Positions 33,947 to 43,460 of a stretch of 64,000 bases of DNA are shown here, piece after piece (within the stretch, counting starts at the first letter, position 1; each line of letters starts with the position of its first letter). The notes beneath the pieces were generated by a model. It was not told the origin of the DNA, did no database searches, and saw only the letters and a program-made list of their open reading frames with translations. Origin of the DNA: Dyadobacter endophyticus. Its GTDB lineage: Bacteria > Bacteroidota > Bacteroidia > Cytophagales > Spirosomataceae. The stretch lies in assembly GCF_014641595.1 (NCBI RefSeq), contig NZ_BMIA01000007.1:62001-126000 (forward strand), in the 5' to 3' direction. The position numbers and the translations under genes are program-made.

Positions 33947-36526
33947 ATGAGATTAATGCGTTACCTTCTCCTCGCGACGCTGGCATTCGTGTATATGCAC
34001 GACGCCCACGCGCAACGAAAGAAAAAGAAAGACAAACAAGAAGATGTCAAGATCGACAAGGCCGTCGACGCGGTGGCATCCGCGGTAAAAGACAAGCTGA
34101 AAGACGACAAAAAGAAAGGCCCGAAGGCATTCAAAGATCTGATCGACAGTACCAATGCAATCAGCCAGAAAGGCATGATTTCCGTTCATAAGGTGGAAGA
34201 CAAATGGTATTTCGAAATCGCCGATTCACTTCTGAACCGCGATATTATGGCTGTTACCCGATATTCCAAAACCGCGGCAGGCGGAGGAATCTTCGGCGGT
34301 GAGGAAGTGAACCGCCAGATGATCCGTTGGGAAAGGGGAATGGATAATAACCTTCTGCTGCGCTCTGTGACGATCGTTGTGACCAGCCCCGACAGCACCA
34401 AACCTATTTTCCAGGCCGTCAAAAACTCCAATTCCGACCCTATTATCGGTGTTTTTGATATTAAAGCCGTGAAAAAAGACCCGGAGAAATCCTCGGTGAT
34501 CGATGTTACCGAGTTTTTCAACTCCGATAACCAGGTATTCTCGTTAAGTTCCGTCAGCAAACAATTGCTGAAACTTGCAGCGTTCAAAAAAGAAGCCTCC
34601 TTTATTTCCAAAATCTGTACTTACCCGATTAATACCGAAATCCGGACGATCAAGACGTTCAATGTGACGCCCCAGGTGCTGACACCCACACCGGTCCCTT
34701 CGGTCGGTCAGTACCTCCCTTCCGGCCTGGATGCCGGGGTTGTAACATTTGAAATGAACTCCTCGCTGATCCTGCTGCCGAAGTCGCCGATGAAAAAACG
34801 CATTTTCGATAGTCGGGTTGGTTATTTTGCCAATCAATATGCCACTTTCAGCGAGGAATCGCACCGTTCCGACACGGAGGTTTTTGCCGTAAGATGGCGC
34901 CTCGAACCAAAAAATGCCGAAGACGCCCGCAAACAAAAAAACGGCGAACTGATCGAGCCTAAAAAACCGATCGTTTATTACATTGACCCGGCGACACCCG
35001 AGAAATGGCGCAAATACCTCAAAGCCGGTGTCGACGACTGGCAGGTTGCATTTGAAAAAGCGGGCTGGAAAAACGCCATTCGTGGCGAGTATTGGCCTGA
35101 AAGCGACACCACAATGAGCCTCGAAGATGCCCGCTACTCGGTAATCCGCTATTTCGCGGCCGATATACAGAATGCTTACGGGCCTAATGTGCACGACCCG
35201 CGCAGTGGCGAGATCCTCGAAAGCCACATTGGCTGGTACCATAACGTAATGCGCCTGCTACGCAACTGGTATATTATCCAGGCCGCGGCCGTAGACCCCA
35301 AAGCCCGTACCAAGAAATTTGATGATGAATTAATGGGCCAGCTCGTTCGTTTTGTATCGTCGCACGAGATTGGGCATACGCTTGGCTTGCGCCACAACAT
35401 GGGCGCCAGCTCGGCAACGCCGGTTGAAAAGCTACGCGACAAGGCTTGGGTTGAAGAACACGGCCATACCTCCTCCATTATGGATTATGCGCGTTTCAAT
35501 TACGTGGCACAGCCGGAAGACGGTATTACCAACCTCTTCCCACGCATCGGCGACTACGACAAATGGGCCATTCAATGGGGTTACAGCAACTTCCCGGACG
35601 CCAAAGATGCCCAATCCGAAAAGCTGGCGCTGAATAGCCTGACCAAAGCGGCTTACCAGGACAACCGCCTGCATTTTGGAACGGAAATCAGCCCGTACGA
35701 CCCACGCTACCAGACCGAAGATTTGAGTGATAATGCCATGAAAGCTTCGGAATATGGTATCAAAAACCTGAAACGCATTATCCCGAACCTGATCGAATGG
35801 AGCAAGGAAGACGGCGAAAGCTATAAAGAACTGGATGAAATTTATGGCAATGTGGTAACGCAATACCGCCGCTACCTGGGCCACGTGATCAAAAATGTAG
35901 GCGGTATTTACGACACACCGACTACCTACGATATGGAAGGCCCGACTTTCACGACCGTTCCCAAAGCCACGCAAAAAGAAGCGATCGACTTTTTGAATGC
36001 GCAGCTTTTCAAGACGCCAACCTGGCTTCTGGACCAGAATATCCTGAACAAAACGAAGCCTGAAACCGGTATGGAGGCAGTGAAAGCATTGCAGGAATAT
36101 GCATTAACAGCCCTTTTCGCCGGCGACCGCGCGGTACGACTGATGGAAACAGGTATTTCTGCCAAAAATTACACGCTCGACGATCTTTTTACCGATCTGG
36201 AAGCGGGAATATGGTCGGAAGCCAAAACCGGCAAGCCGATTGACCTTTACCGCAGGAATCTTCAAAAAGTGTATGCCGAAAAGCTGGTTTCCTTACTGAA
36301 ACCGGGCCGGGCTAATGTCCAGTCCATTCCGGTAGGCATTACCTACGGCTTCTCGACCCGCTCGGTAGAACTTGAAAAAACCGACTTACCGTCTATTGCC
36401 CGTGCGCATTTGGAGCAATTGAAAACGACTGTAAATGCGGCCATCGCGAAAAGCACCGACAAGAATACGCGGTACCATTTGCAGGATGTGTCCCAGAGAA
36501 TCAAGCAGGCGCTCGATCCTAAATAA
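33947..36526 (+). CDS. exported zinc-dependent metalloprotease (DUF5117/DUF5118 type)
   Basis: 859-residue exported protein with a signal peptide ending AHAQ, followed by a Lys-rich stretch (RKKKKDK). The zinc site is HEIGHTLGLRHN at about residues 473-484, the metzincin consensus HExxHxxGxxH, with a Met-turn candidate in SIMDYARF downstream. The N-terminal part matches the DUF5118/DUF5117 architecture and the C-terminal ~200 residues the DUF4953-type extension that I associate with these Bacteroidetes proteases. Substrates are unknown; action in the periplasm or at the surface is likely. Confidence 0.88.
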   Translation: MRLMRYLLLATLAFVYMHDAHAQRKKKKDKQEDVKIDKAVDAVASAVKDKLKDDKKKGPKAFKDLIDSTNAISQKGMISVHKVEDKWYFEIADSLLNRDIMAVTRYSKTAAGGGIFGGEEVNRQMIRWERGMDNNLLLRSVTIVVTSPDSTKPIFQAVKNSNSDPIIGVFDIKAVKKDPEKSSVIDVTEFFNSDNQVFSLSSVSKQLLKLAAFKKEASFISKICTYPINTEIRTIKTFNVTPQVLTPTPVPSVGQYLPSGLDAGVVTFEMNSSLILLPKSPMKKRIFDSRVGYFANQYATFSEESHRSDTEVFAVRWRLEPKNAEDARKQKNGELIEPKKPIVYYIDPATPEKWRKYLKAGVDDWQVAFEKAGWKNAIRGEYWPESDTTMSLEDARYSVIRYFAADIQNAYGPNVHDPRSGEILESHIGWYHNVMRLLRNWYIIQAAAVDPKARTKKFDDELMGQLVRFVSSHEIGHTLGLRHNMGASSATPVEKLRDKAWVEEHGHTSSIMDYARFNYVAQPEDGITNLFPRIGDYDKWAIQWGYSNFPDAKDAQSEKLALNSLTKAAYQDNRLHFGTEISPYDPRYQTEDLSDNAMKASEYGIKNLKRIIPNLIEWSKEDGESYKELDEIYGNVVTQYRRYLGHVIKNVGGIYDTPTTYDMEGPTFTTVPKATQKEAIDFLNAQLFKTPTWLLDQNILNKTKPETGMEAVKALQEYALTALFAGDRAVRLMETGISAKNYTLDDLFTDLEAGIWSEAKTGKPIDLYRRNLQKVYAEKLVSLLKPGRANVQSIPVGITYGFSTRSVELEKTDLPSIARAHLEQLKTTVNAAIAKSTDKNTRYHLQDVSQRIKQALDPK

Positions 36527-36535
36527 TGCATAATG

Positions 36536-36572
36536 AATCAGGCAGGTCATAACGGCTTGCCTGATTTGTTTT
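36536..36572 (+). terminator. terminator after the metalloprotease gene
   Basis: AATCAGGCA / TGCCTGATT (36536-36544 and 36558-36566) with a 13-base loop and TGTTTT after it. It lies between the metalloprotease and M23 genes, so the M23 gene is likely a separate unit. Confidence 0.8.
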
Positions 36573-36586
36573 CTAACCTTTGAAAA

Positions 36587-37261
36587 ATGGCTGAACTCAC
36601 CGAATTGCTTCGCCAACACCCCGCATTCTCTGCTATTGTACAGAACGGCAAACCGTATCGCAAGCTGGATTTTACGGCTGGCAATGCAGATTTGCTGACG
36701 CGTGACCTGTCGGAAACGCGTGATTTCTCCGATTATGTTTTTCAGGAGCTTTTAGCGGGCAATGCTTATAATGGCATCGGCGGCTACGGCGAAAACCGGG
36801 TCATTTACCGGCATCGGAAACACTTCACAGCCGACAGCGAAAAGCCCCGCAGCATTCACCTGGGCGTCGATATCTGGACGGATGCCGGCACGCCGCTTTA
36901 CGCACCACTGGATGCGACGGTGCATAGCTTTGCTTTCAACAACCATTATGGAGATTATGGCCCTACCATTATCCTTGCACACGAACTGGACGGAATCCCG
37001 TTTTTCACGCTATACGGGCATTTATCGCTAAACTCACTGGAAGGTTTGTTCGAAGGCAAAACGATTAAAGCCGGCGAACACCTCGCCGCCATCGGCCCCT
37101 ACCCTGAAAATGGCGACTGGCCGCCGCATATACATTTCCAGATTATTCGGAACATGGGAGATTACAAGGGCGACTTCCCCGGCGTCTGCCATGCTGCGGA
37201 TCGGGACTATTATTTGGATTTATGTCCTGATCCTGCGTTAATTTTGAGGATTAGTGATTAA
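36587..37261 (+). CDS. M23 family peptidase
   Basis: 224-residue lysostaphin-type (LytM) protein. The zinc ligands are in HLGVDIW (HxxxD) and PHIHFQ (HxH), and the domain core HSFAFNN ... LYGHLS has the normal order. No signal peptide or membrane helix is seen at the N-terminus, unusual for a wall hydrolase, so it may work on another glycine-containing substrate or be exported by another route. The stop codon overlaps the stop of the convergent MFS gene by 4 bases. Confidence 0.82.
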   Translation: MAELTELLRQHPAFSAIVQNGKPYRKLDFTAGNADLLTRDLSETRDFSDYVFQELLAGNAYNGIGGYGENRVIYRHRKHFTADSEKPRSIHLGVDIWTDAGTPLYAPLDATVHSFAFNNHYGDYGPTIILAHELDGIPFFTLYGHLSLNSLEGLFEGKTIKAGEHLAAIGPYPENGDWPPHIHFQIIRNMGDYKGDFPGVCHAADRDYYLDLCPDPALILRISD

Positions 37262-38502
37262 TGTTTCTTCTCCAAATTCGGCAAGAACCCGGTCAACAAA
37301 CCAATCAGCGGCAAAAACGAGCAGATCCAGAAAACATATTCAATACTGGTCTTATCAGCTACCGTACCAAGAATGGCCGAACCGATGCCGGCGATGCCGA
37401 ATGCAAAACCGAAGAACAAGCCAGCGATCATTCCTACTTTGCCGGGAATCAATTCCTGCGCGTACACAAGGATTGCCGAGAATGCGGAAGATAAGATCAG
37501 ACCGATAATGCAGCTTAATACACCCGTCCAGAACAGGTCGACGTAAGGCAACAGCAACGCAAATGGCGCCGCGCCAAGAATAGATATCCAGATCACATAC
37601 TTACGACCGATCCGGTCGCCTACCGGCCCGCCAATGAATGTCCCTGCCGCTACCGCAAACAGAAAAGCAAACAAGTAAATCTGCGAGCTCTGAATGGACA
37701 CGCCGAATTTGTCGATCAGGTAAAAGGTGAAGTAGCTCGAAATGCTGGCCATATAAATGTATTTCGAGAAGATCAGCAGGAGCAGAATACCTATCGAAAC
37801 TACCACTTTGGATTTCGACAAAGTGGTTTCCTGCTTTACTGCGCCGGTCGCTTTTTTGACAACCGTGGTCAGATTTTGCTTGTACCAGCCGCCTACCCAC
37901 GAAAGGATAACAATAGCCAGCAACGCCACCAGCGAAAACCAGATCACCTGGAAGCGGCCATAAGGCAGCAATATCAGCGCCGCCAGCAATGGCCCAAGCG
38001 AGCTGCCCGCATTACCCCCCACCTGAAAAAGCGATTGCGCCATCCCGTGCTTGCCCCCGGATGCCATGCGCGCCACGCGCGAAGCTTCGGGGTGGAATAC
38101 CGCCGATCCAATCCCGATAAGACCTACGGAAAGCAATACAATCTGAAAGCTGTTTGCCATTGAAAGCGATACGAGCCCCAGCAAAGTAAAACACATGCCG
38201 ACTGCCAATGCATAAGGCTGAGGCCTTTTGTCCGTATATGAGCCTACAAGCGGCTGAAATACAGACGCACTCACCTGGAATGTAAATGTAATGAGCCCGA
38301 TCTGCGAAAAACTCAAATGAAACGACTCCTTCACCATCGGATAAATCGACGGAATGAGGGATTGCATTGTGTCGTTCAGCAAGTGAGAGAAACTTAGCGC
38401 CAGAAGAATTGGAAATACTGTCTGGGAAGCGGAAGCTGCTGTTGTATCCACGGCGGCCGTAGATTCGGCGGAAGAATTCTGGTCGAAACTTTTCATAGGC
38501 AT
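37258..38502 (-). CDS. MFS transporter, fosmidomycin resistance (Fsr)-like
   Basis: 414-residue 12-helix major facilitator. SFSHLLNDTMQSLIPSIYPMVKESF and the loop GSYTDKRPQP between helices 2 and 3 are typical of the Fsr subgroup, exporters of fosmidomycin and other small polar compounds; AVFHPEASRVARMASGGKHG is the second signature. The N-terminus of ~30 residues is Ser/Thr/Ala-rich and non-conserved. The natural substrate is unknown. It ends 4 bases into the M23 gene and starts behind an hairpin at 38512-38540. Confidence 0.88.
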   Translation of the reverse strand: MPMKSFDQNSSAESTAAVDTTAASASQTVFPILLALSFSHLLNDTMQSLIPSIYPMVKESFHLSFSQIGLITFTFQVSASVFQPLVGSYTDKRPQPYALAVGMCFTLLGLVSLSMANSFQIVLLSVGLIGIGSAVFHPEASRVARMASGGKHGMAQSLFQVGGNAGSSLGPLLAALILLPYGRFQVIWFSLVALLAIVILSWVGGWYKQNLTTVVKKATGAVKQETTLSKSKVVVSIGILLLLIFSKYIYMASISSYFTFYLIDKFGVSIQSSQIYLFAFLFAVAAGTFIGGPVGDRIGRKYVIWISILGAAPFALLLPYVDLFWTGVLSCIIGLILSSAFSAILVYAQELIPGKVGMIAGLFFGFAFGIAGIGSAILGTVADKTSIEYVFWICSFLPLIGLLTGFLPNLEKKH

Positions 38503-38511
38503 TCAAAATGT

Positions 38512-38540
38512 CCCCGACTTGTATAAACAATAAGTCGGGG
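38512..38540 (-). terminator. hairpin between the SDR and MFS genes
   Basis: CCCCGACTT / AAGTCGGGG (38512-38520 and 38532-38540) with an 11-base loop. On the minus strand it is followed by ACATTTTG, a weak T-run. It is 64 bases after the SDR stop and just before the MFS start, so it separates the two genes or acts as a leader for the MFS gene. Confidence 0.65.
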
Positions 38541-38603
38541 CTAAAAAAGAATGATAAAGGTATCGATTCCCGGCCAAACTATGGCCAAAAACCAAATAAA
38601 ATT

Positions 38604-39356
38604 CTATTTACGATGGATCACGGTGGCTGCCGACTGGGCTCCGGCCAGGATGGTAATATCCGCAATCGTAACGCGGTCAGGCGCATTGACGGCGTACAGG
38701 ATCGCATCGGCGATGTCACCGGGTTGCAACGGATCGAAACCCTGGTACACCTTTTCGGCCCTATCTTCATCACCTTTAAAGCGGACAAGCGAAAATTCAG
38801 TCTCGACGGCGCCCGGCGCCACATTAGTTGTCTTGATGCCGTGCTGTGTGAGTTCAAGGCGCATTCCCTCGCTGATGACCTCCACGGCGGCCTTTGAAGC
38901 GCAGTAGACCGCACCATTCGCGTAGGTTTGCTTCCCGGCAATGGAGCTGATGTTTACAATATGCCCTTTGCCGCGTTCGAGGAGCAGTGGAATAATGGCT
39001 TTCGAAACGTAGAGAAGCCCTTTTACATTGCCATCGATCATCGCGTCCCAGTCGTCGGTATCGCCTTCGTCGAGCGTGCCGAGGCCGTGGGCATTGCCTG
39101 CATTGTTGACCAGGATGTCGATGTTTTTCCACTCGTCGGGCAACGAACCTACTGCTGCCAGCACTCCACCCTTGTCACGAACGTCAAACAAGAGTGTGGT
39201 CACCTTTACTTTTGAAGCCAGTTCAAGGGCAACTTCGTCGAGACGCTCCTGGCGGCGGCCGCACAAAATAAGGTCTATTCCAGCGCCGGCAAATGCTTCT
39301 GCCGTGGCCTTACCGATACCGGATGTAGCTCCGGTAATAAATGCAATACGGGACAT
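38604..39356 (-). CDS. SDR family oxidoreductase (YdfG-like)
   Basis: 250-residue classical SDR. TGATSGIGKAT at residues 8-18 is the coenzyme-binding loop and the following CGRRQERL suggests NADP. NNAGNAHGL is the structural motif, the catalytic Ser is in ISSIAGK and the YxxxK pair in YCASKAAV. The pattern fits 3-hydroxy-acid dehydrogenases such as YdfG, whose substrates are serine and related acids. Same strand as the S41 peptidase gene (24 bases downstream of it) and the MFS gene. Confidence 0.92.
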   Translation of the reverse strand: MSRIAFITGATSGIGKATAEAFAGAGIDLILCGRRQERLDEVALELASKVKVTTLLFDVRDKGGVLAAVGSLPDEWKNIDILVNNAGNAHGLGTLDEGDTDDWDAMIDGNVKGLLYVSKAIIPLLLERGKGHIVNISSIAGKQTYANGAVYCASKAAVEVISEGMRLELTQHGIKTTNVAPGAVETEFSLVRFKGDEDRAEKVYQGFDPLQPGDIADAILYAVNAPDRVTIADITILAGAQSAATVIHRK

Positions 39357-39379
39357 TGAGTGAATGGTGTGGAGTGAAT

Positions 39380-41083
39380 TTACTTTTTGTTTTTAGGAAT
39401 ATTCAGGCTGCTGAACTCCCCTTTTTCCAGCTGCGCCGCCTGATTGAAAAGTTGTACCGCCTGTTGATAAACATTATCGCCCGGGTTTAGAACCTGAAAT
39501 ACCTCGTTGTTCAGACCGCTCTTTTGCTTTCTTCCCCACACATAGCGACCGATAATCGCCTTGGTTTGCGAGGTAATGAGCGATTTGGAAAGGTTCAGTT
39601 CTTTTTCATTCGGCTTGATACCCGCCTTCGAAGCGTCTTTCACCAACTCGGCCAGCATTACATCCGACACCTGGAAGGATTTCAGGAATTCCTTGAACGG
39701 CTGCTTTTCAAGTTTTTTCTGGTTTTCGTTGGCATAGCGCAGCGCATATTCACGAATAATGTTTTTGGAATACAACTCAAACAGGTATTTGCTGTTCATC
39801 AAAGTATCTTTTGCAACAAAAATATCCGGGGTAATACCGCCTCCACCGTACACGACGCGGCCGCCGTCGGTTTTATAAATCTTGGTTTTATCAAATTTGA
39901 TGCTGTCGGCATTGAAAAGCTCCCCGCTTTCGTAACGGTGCGTCAGGTCTTGGCTGTAATCTTCACCCTTACCCATTTCATAGGGCTTCTGAATGCTGCG
40001 GCCACTTGGCGTATAGTAGCGCGAAATGGTCAGGCGCAGCTCGGAGCCGTCAGACAGTTTGATCGGCATTTGTACCAGGCCTTTCCCATATGACCTGCGT
40101 CCGACAACCAATGCACGATCGTGATCCTGTAAGGCGCCGGCGAGAATTTCGGAGGCTGATGCACTGCCTTCGTCAACGAGCACGATCAGTGGCCCTTGTT
40201 CAAAAAGACCGTCTACATGCGAGCGGGTTTTACGATCGAACCGGCTGTCTTTACCTTCCGTATAAACCAGCAACTTATCACCGGCGATAAATTCGTCGGC
40301 CATACTCGTGGCGCGCTCCATGTAGCCGCCGGGATTGCCGCGAAGGTCAAGGATGAGGTTTTTCAATCCACTGGCCTTCAATGTTTTCAATGCGGATTTG
40401 AATTCGTCGAATGTGGTTTCCGAGAAGCGGCTTACTTTAATGTAGCCAATTTCCTGGTCCACCATGTAGGATGCATCCACCGAATAGGTCGGAATACGGT
40501 CGCGGACCACGGCAAAATTCATTTTGTCCTTCAACCCGACCCGTTCGATCGCCAGATCGACTTTCGTTCCTCTCTTACCACGCAATAGCTTGTAAACCTG
40601 CGCATTGGTAACTCCGGGGCCCGACAAGTTTTCTTTATTAACAGAAATAATGCGGTCGCCACTCTGAATACCGGCGGCCTCGGAAGGCCCGCCGCTCAAT
40701 GGCGTTACCACATAAACCGTATCGTTATAAATATTAAATTCAACGCCAATGCCGTCGAAACCGGATTCCAGCTGCGACCGTGCCGCCGTAGCTTCCTCGG
40801 CATTGAAATAGGCCGTGTGCGGGTCGAGTTTTTCGAGCATTTTGGAGATCGAGAAATCGACCAGCTCGTCGGTATTTACTGAATCCACGTAGTTATTTTC
40901 CACCAGCATCAGTACTTCCCTGAACTTGCCATAGCCCTTTGCAACGTCCGAAAGCTTCTTGCCCCCGCTGAAAAATGTACTCCCGAGCAGCACTCCTGCC
41001 GCCAGCGTGATGGCAATGATGATAGGCAAACGAACTACGGATTTCGAGTTCTGGATGGGGGGTTGGGGGCTATGTGAATTCAT
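39380..41083 (-). CDS. S41 family C-terminal processing peptidase
   Basis: 567-residue serine protease of the tail-specific/CTP type. The start at 41083 gives one N-terminal membrane anchor (residues ~20-38); the longer frame adds 23 residues with no family match. The PDZ domain spans about residues 85-175 (GIGVEFNIYND ... GGPSEAAGIQSGDRI), followed by the peptidase domain with LRGNPGGY, the nucleophile in DEGSASASEI and the general-base Lys in GRRSYGKGLVQ. It trims proteins in the periplasm from the inner membrane. Confidence 0.94.
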   Translation of the reverse strand: MNSHSPQPPIQNSKSVVRLPIIIAITLAAGVLLGSTFFSGGKKLSDVAKGYGKFREVLMLVENNYVDSVNTDELVDFSISKMLEKLDPHTAYFNAEEATAARSQLESGFDGIGVEFNIYNDTVYVVTPLSGGPSEAAGIQSGDRIISVNKENLSGPGVTNAQVYKLLRGKRGTKVDLAIERVGLKDKMNFAVVRDRIPTYSVDASYMVDQEIGYIKVSRFSETTFDEFKSALKTLKASGLKNLILDLRGNPGGYMERATSMADEFIAGDKLLVYTEGKDSRFDRKTRSHVDGLFEQGPLIVLVDEGSASASEILAGALQDHDRALVVGRRSYGKGLVQMPIKLSDGSELRLTISRYYTPSGRSIQKPYEMGKGEDYSQDLTHRYESGELFNADSIKFDKTKIYKTDGGRVVYGGGGITPDIFVAKDTLMNSKYLFELYSKNIIREYALRYANENQKKLEKQPFKEFLKSFQVSDVMLAELVKDASKAGIKPNEKELNLSKSLITSQTKAIIGRYVWGRKQKSGLNNEVFQVLNPGDNVYQQAVQLFNQAAQLEKGEFSSLNIPKNKK

Positions 41084-41209
41084 ACCTGTAAAAATTAGGA
41101 GTATGGGCTGGCGTCGCGGGAATTGGATATTTCCCCAACGTGAATTAAACAATTTTGGTTGCCTAATGCAAATGAATGCAGGGCGTTAACATACCAACAG
41201 CACGTATTT

Positions 41210-43159
41210 CTAGATAAATGCTTTAAGTGATTCGGGATTGCGCATCGTATCGATATTAATGCACTTCGCCGGATCCTGCCCCATGAGTATCCGTTTCATA
41301 GGCGCCTCCATCTTTTTGCCATTGATCGTATAAGGGATATCGCCCACCTGCTCAATGGTATCCGGCACGTGGCGTGGGCTGTATTGGGTCCGCAGTGTGT
41401 CCCTGATCTGCTTTTTCAACTCGTCGGTCAATTCCTTGTCTTTTGCCAGGACGACAAAAAGAGAGATCGTACCCTCACCGTTCGATTTTTCGAGGTAAAC
41501 GGCCAGGCTGTCCTTCACATCCGGAATGCTTTCGACTGCCCGGTAAATTTCCGCGGTCCCGATGCGGACGCCACCGCGGTTCAAAGTGGCATCGGAGCGG
41601 CCGTAAATAATCACCGATTTCCGGTCCGTAATCTTGATCCAGTCGCCATGTCGCCACACGTGCGGGTACATTTCGAAATAGCTGGAAATGTATTTTTCAT
41701 CGTGTTCGTCATTCCAGAAATAGATTGGCATCGACGGCATGGGCTGCGTAATAACCATTTCACCCAACTCATTCAACACCGGTTTCCCGTCCTCGTCAAA
41801 AGCTTCTATTCTCGCCCCCAGCATCCTGCACTGGATCTCTCCTGCGTACACAGGCAGGAGCGGGCACCCCCCTACAAACGCGCTGCACACGTCCGTGCCC
41901 CCGCTCAGGGAGATCAGCCAAACGTCCTTTTTGACTTGTTTGTAAATCCATTCAAATGCTTCCGGTGGCAGCGGCGAGCCCGTAGAACCAATCGTTTCGA
42001 GGTGGCTCAGCCGCTCAGAAGTAATGCTGACGCCGCTTTTCATGGAAGCAATAAAGAATGCTGCCCCGCTGCCGAAATGTGTGATGCGCGCCTTTTCGGC
42101 CAGTGTCCAGAGCACTTGCGACGACGGATAGGCCGGGGCACCGTCGTACATCACCAATGTGGCTCCGCAAAGCAAAGAGCTCATGGCGTAGTTCCACATC
42201 ATCCAGCCGGTGGTGGAATACCAGAAATACCGGTCTCCCGGCTTTACATTCTGATGCAGCATTAGTGCTTTCATATGCTCGATCAGGCAGCCGCCGACGC
42301 TATGAGTAATGGCTTTGGGTTTGGCAGTCGTACCGGAAGAGTAAAGAATCCAGATCGGGTGATCGAACGGTACCGGTTCGAAATCTATACCGAAGTTTTC
42401 AAAATGCAGAATGTCATCCCAGGCGGTGAAGCGGTCTGGACGCGTTTCTGAAAATATATTATCGATCAGCACCGTGTCTTTCACGCTGGGCAATGCCGCG
42501 GAGAGCTCGCCGGCGAAGGCGGTAATGTCATAGCTTTTGCCGTTATAAGCGTAGCCGTCCACAGTAAACAAAACCTTCGGCTCGATCTGTAAGAAGCGCT
42601 CGGTAATGGCCGGTTTTCCAAAGTCGGGCGAGCACGACGACCACACTGCGCCTACCGCATTCGTCGCCAGAAACGCGACTACCGCCTGCGGAATATTGGG
42701 CAGTACCGCCGCAACGCGGTCTCCCGGCTTCACACCGCGTTGTTTCAGCCAGGTGGATACGGCTGCCACCTGCGTTTCGAGCGTTTCCCAGGATATTTCA
42801 ACGAGTTCCGATTTTTCCGACTGGAAGAGGATCGCCGGACGGTCTTTTGTTTTATTCCTGAAAATATGTTCGGCATAATTCAGCTTCGAGCGCGTAAACC
42901 AGCGCGTCCCGATCAGGCCATTCAATGGCTTTTGCAGCACTTCCAGGTACAGATCGTGCGATTTGATATTGAAGTAATTCCAAAGACTTTCCCAGAAATC
43001 TTCCAAGTCGGTCACCGACCACTCCCAGAGATCGTGATAGGAACGGAAATAGAGGCCCTTTTTGACAAAAAGCCAGTCCATATACTTTTTCAGATTGGAC
43101 TGCTCCAACAGGGTCCTTCCCGGTTTCCACAAAGGTTGCGCCTGTGCGTCAGCTGACAT
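41210..43159 (-). CDS. acetoacetyl-CoA synthetase
   Basis: 649-residue acyl-adenylate-forming ligase that activates acetoacetate with CoA and ATP. The N-terminal ACAS-type domain (YHDLWEWSVTDLEDFWESLW in pieces) and the length distinguish it from short ligases. AMP-binding motifs: YSSGTTAKPKAITHS, TGWMMWNYA and GGTDVCSAF; the C-terminal hinge is in YGRSDATLNRGGVRIG and the catalytic Lys in NGKKMEAPMKRI. It joins ketone-body or branched-chain catabolism to acetyl-CoA. Gene name aacS in other species. Monocistronic by spacing. Confidence 0.92.
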   Translation of the reverse strand: MSADAQAQPLWKPGRTLLEQSNLKKYMDWLFVKKGLYFRSYHDLWEWSVTDLEDFWESLWNYFNIKSHDLYLEVLQKPLNGLIGTRWFTRSKLNYAEHIFRNKTKDRPAILFQSEKSELVEISWETLETQVAAVSTWLKQRGVKPGDRVAAVLPNIPQAVVAFLATNAVGAVWSSCSPDFGKPAITERFLQIEPKVLFTVDGYAYNGKSYDITAFAGELSAALPSVKDTVLIDNIFSETRPDRFTAWDDILHFENFGIDFEPVPFDHPIWILYSSGTTAKPKAITHSVGGCLIEHMKALMLHQNVKPGDRYFWYSTTGWMMWNYAMSSLLCGATLVMYDGAPAYPSSQVLWTLAEKARITHFGSGAAFFIASMKSGVSITSERLSHLETIGSTGSPLPPEAFEWIYKQVKKDVWLISLSGGTDVCSAFVGGCPLLPVYAGEIQCRMLGARIEAFDEDGKPVLNELGEMVITQPMPSMPIYFWNDEHDEKYISSYFEMYPHVWRHGDWIKITDRKSVIIYGRSDATLNRGGVRIGTAEIYRAVESIPDVKDSLAVYLEKSNGEGTISLFVVLAKDKELTDELKKQIRDTLRTQYSPRHVPDTIEQVGDIPYTINGKKMEAPMKRILMGQDPAKCINIDTMRNPESLKAFI

Positions 43160-43460
43160 AATACAATTGTTAATGAAGGTTTAGTTAGGTAAAAATCGCT
43201 GTTTTTGCGGCATTTTCTCCGATAGTACTTATAAACGTTTGCATATCATTTCTGACATAAACACGTTCGAAAATTTTTACCCGGAAAAATTCATGTATCT
43301 TTGCAGGCTAATTTTTTAAACACTAGTACTCCGACCATCAGATACGTTGGCTAACCAGTTTTAGTGGCAATTCATACCATTTTGTGCGAATTAAAGCACT
43401 AATCGGTTACAAGGTAAATTTGTAAGAGGAAATAAATCCAGTAGTGATACTGCATTCCTA
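43160..43460 (+). promoter_or_regulatory. 301-base intergenic region with promoter element and structured leader
   Basis: Divergent region between acetoacetyl-CoA synthetase and the pseudouridine synthase. TATCTTTG at 43297-43304 matches the -7 consensus TAnnTTTG; the -33 position has only ATTT. From there a ~155-base leader runs to the start codon. It holds nested complementary pieces: TAACC 43352-43356 with GGTTA 43405-43409, and TTAGTG 43361-43366 with CACTAA 43397-43402. No reading frame or other gene is seen. Confidence 0.45.
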
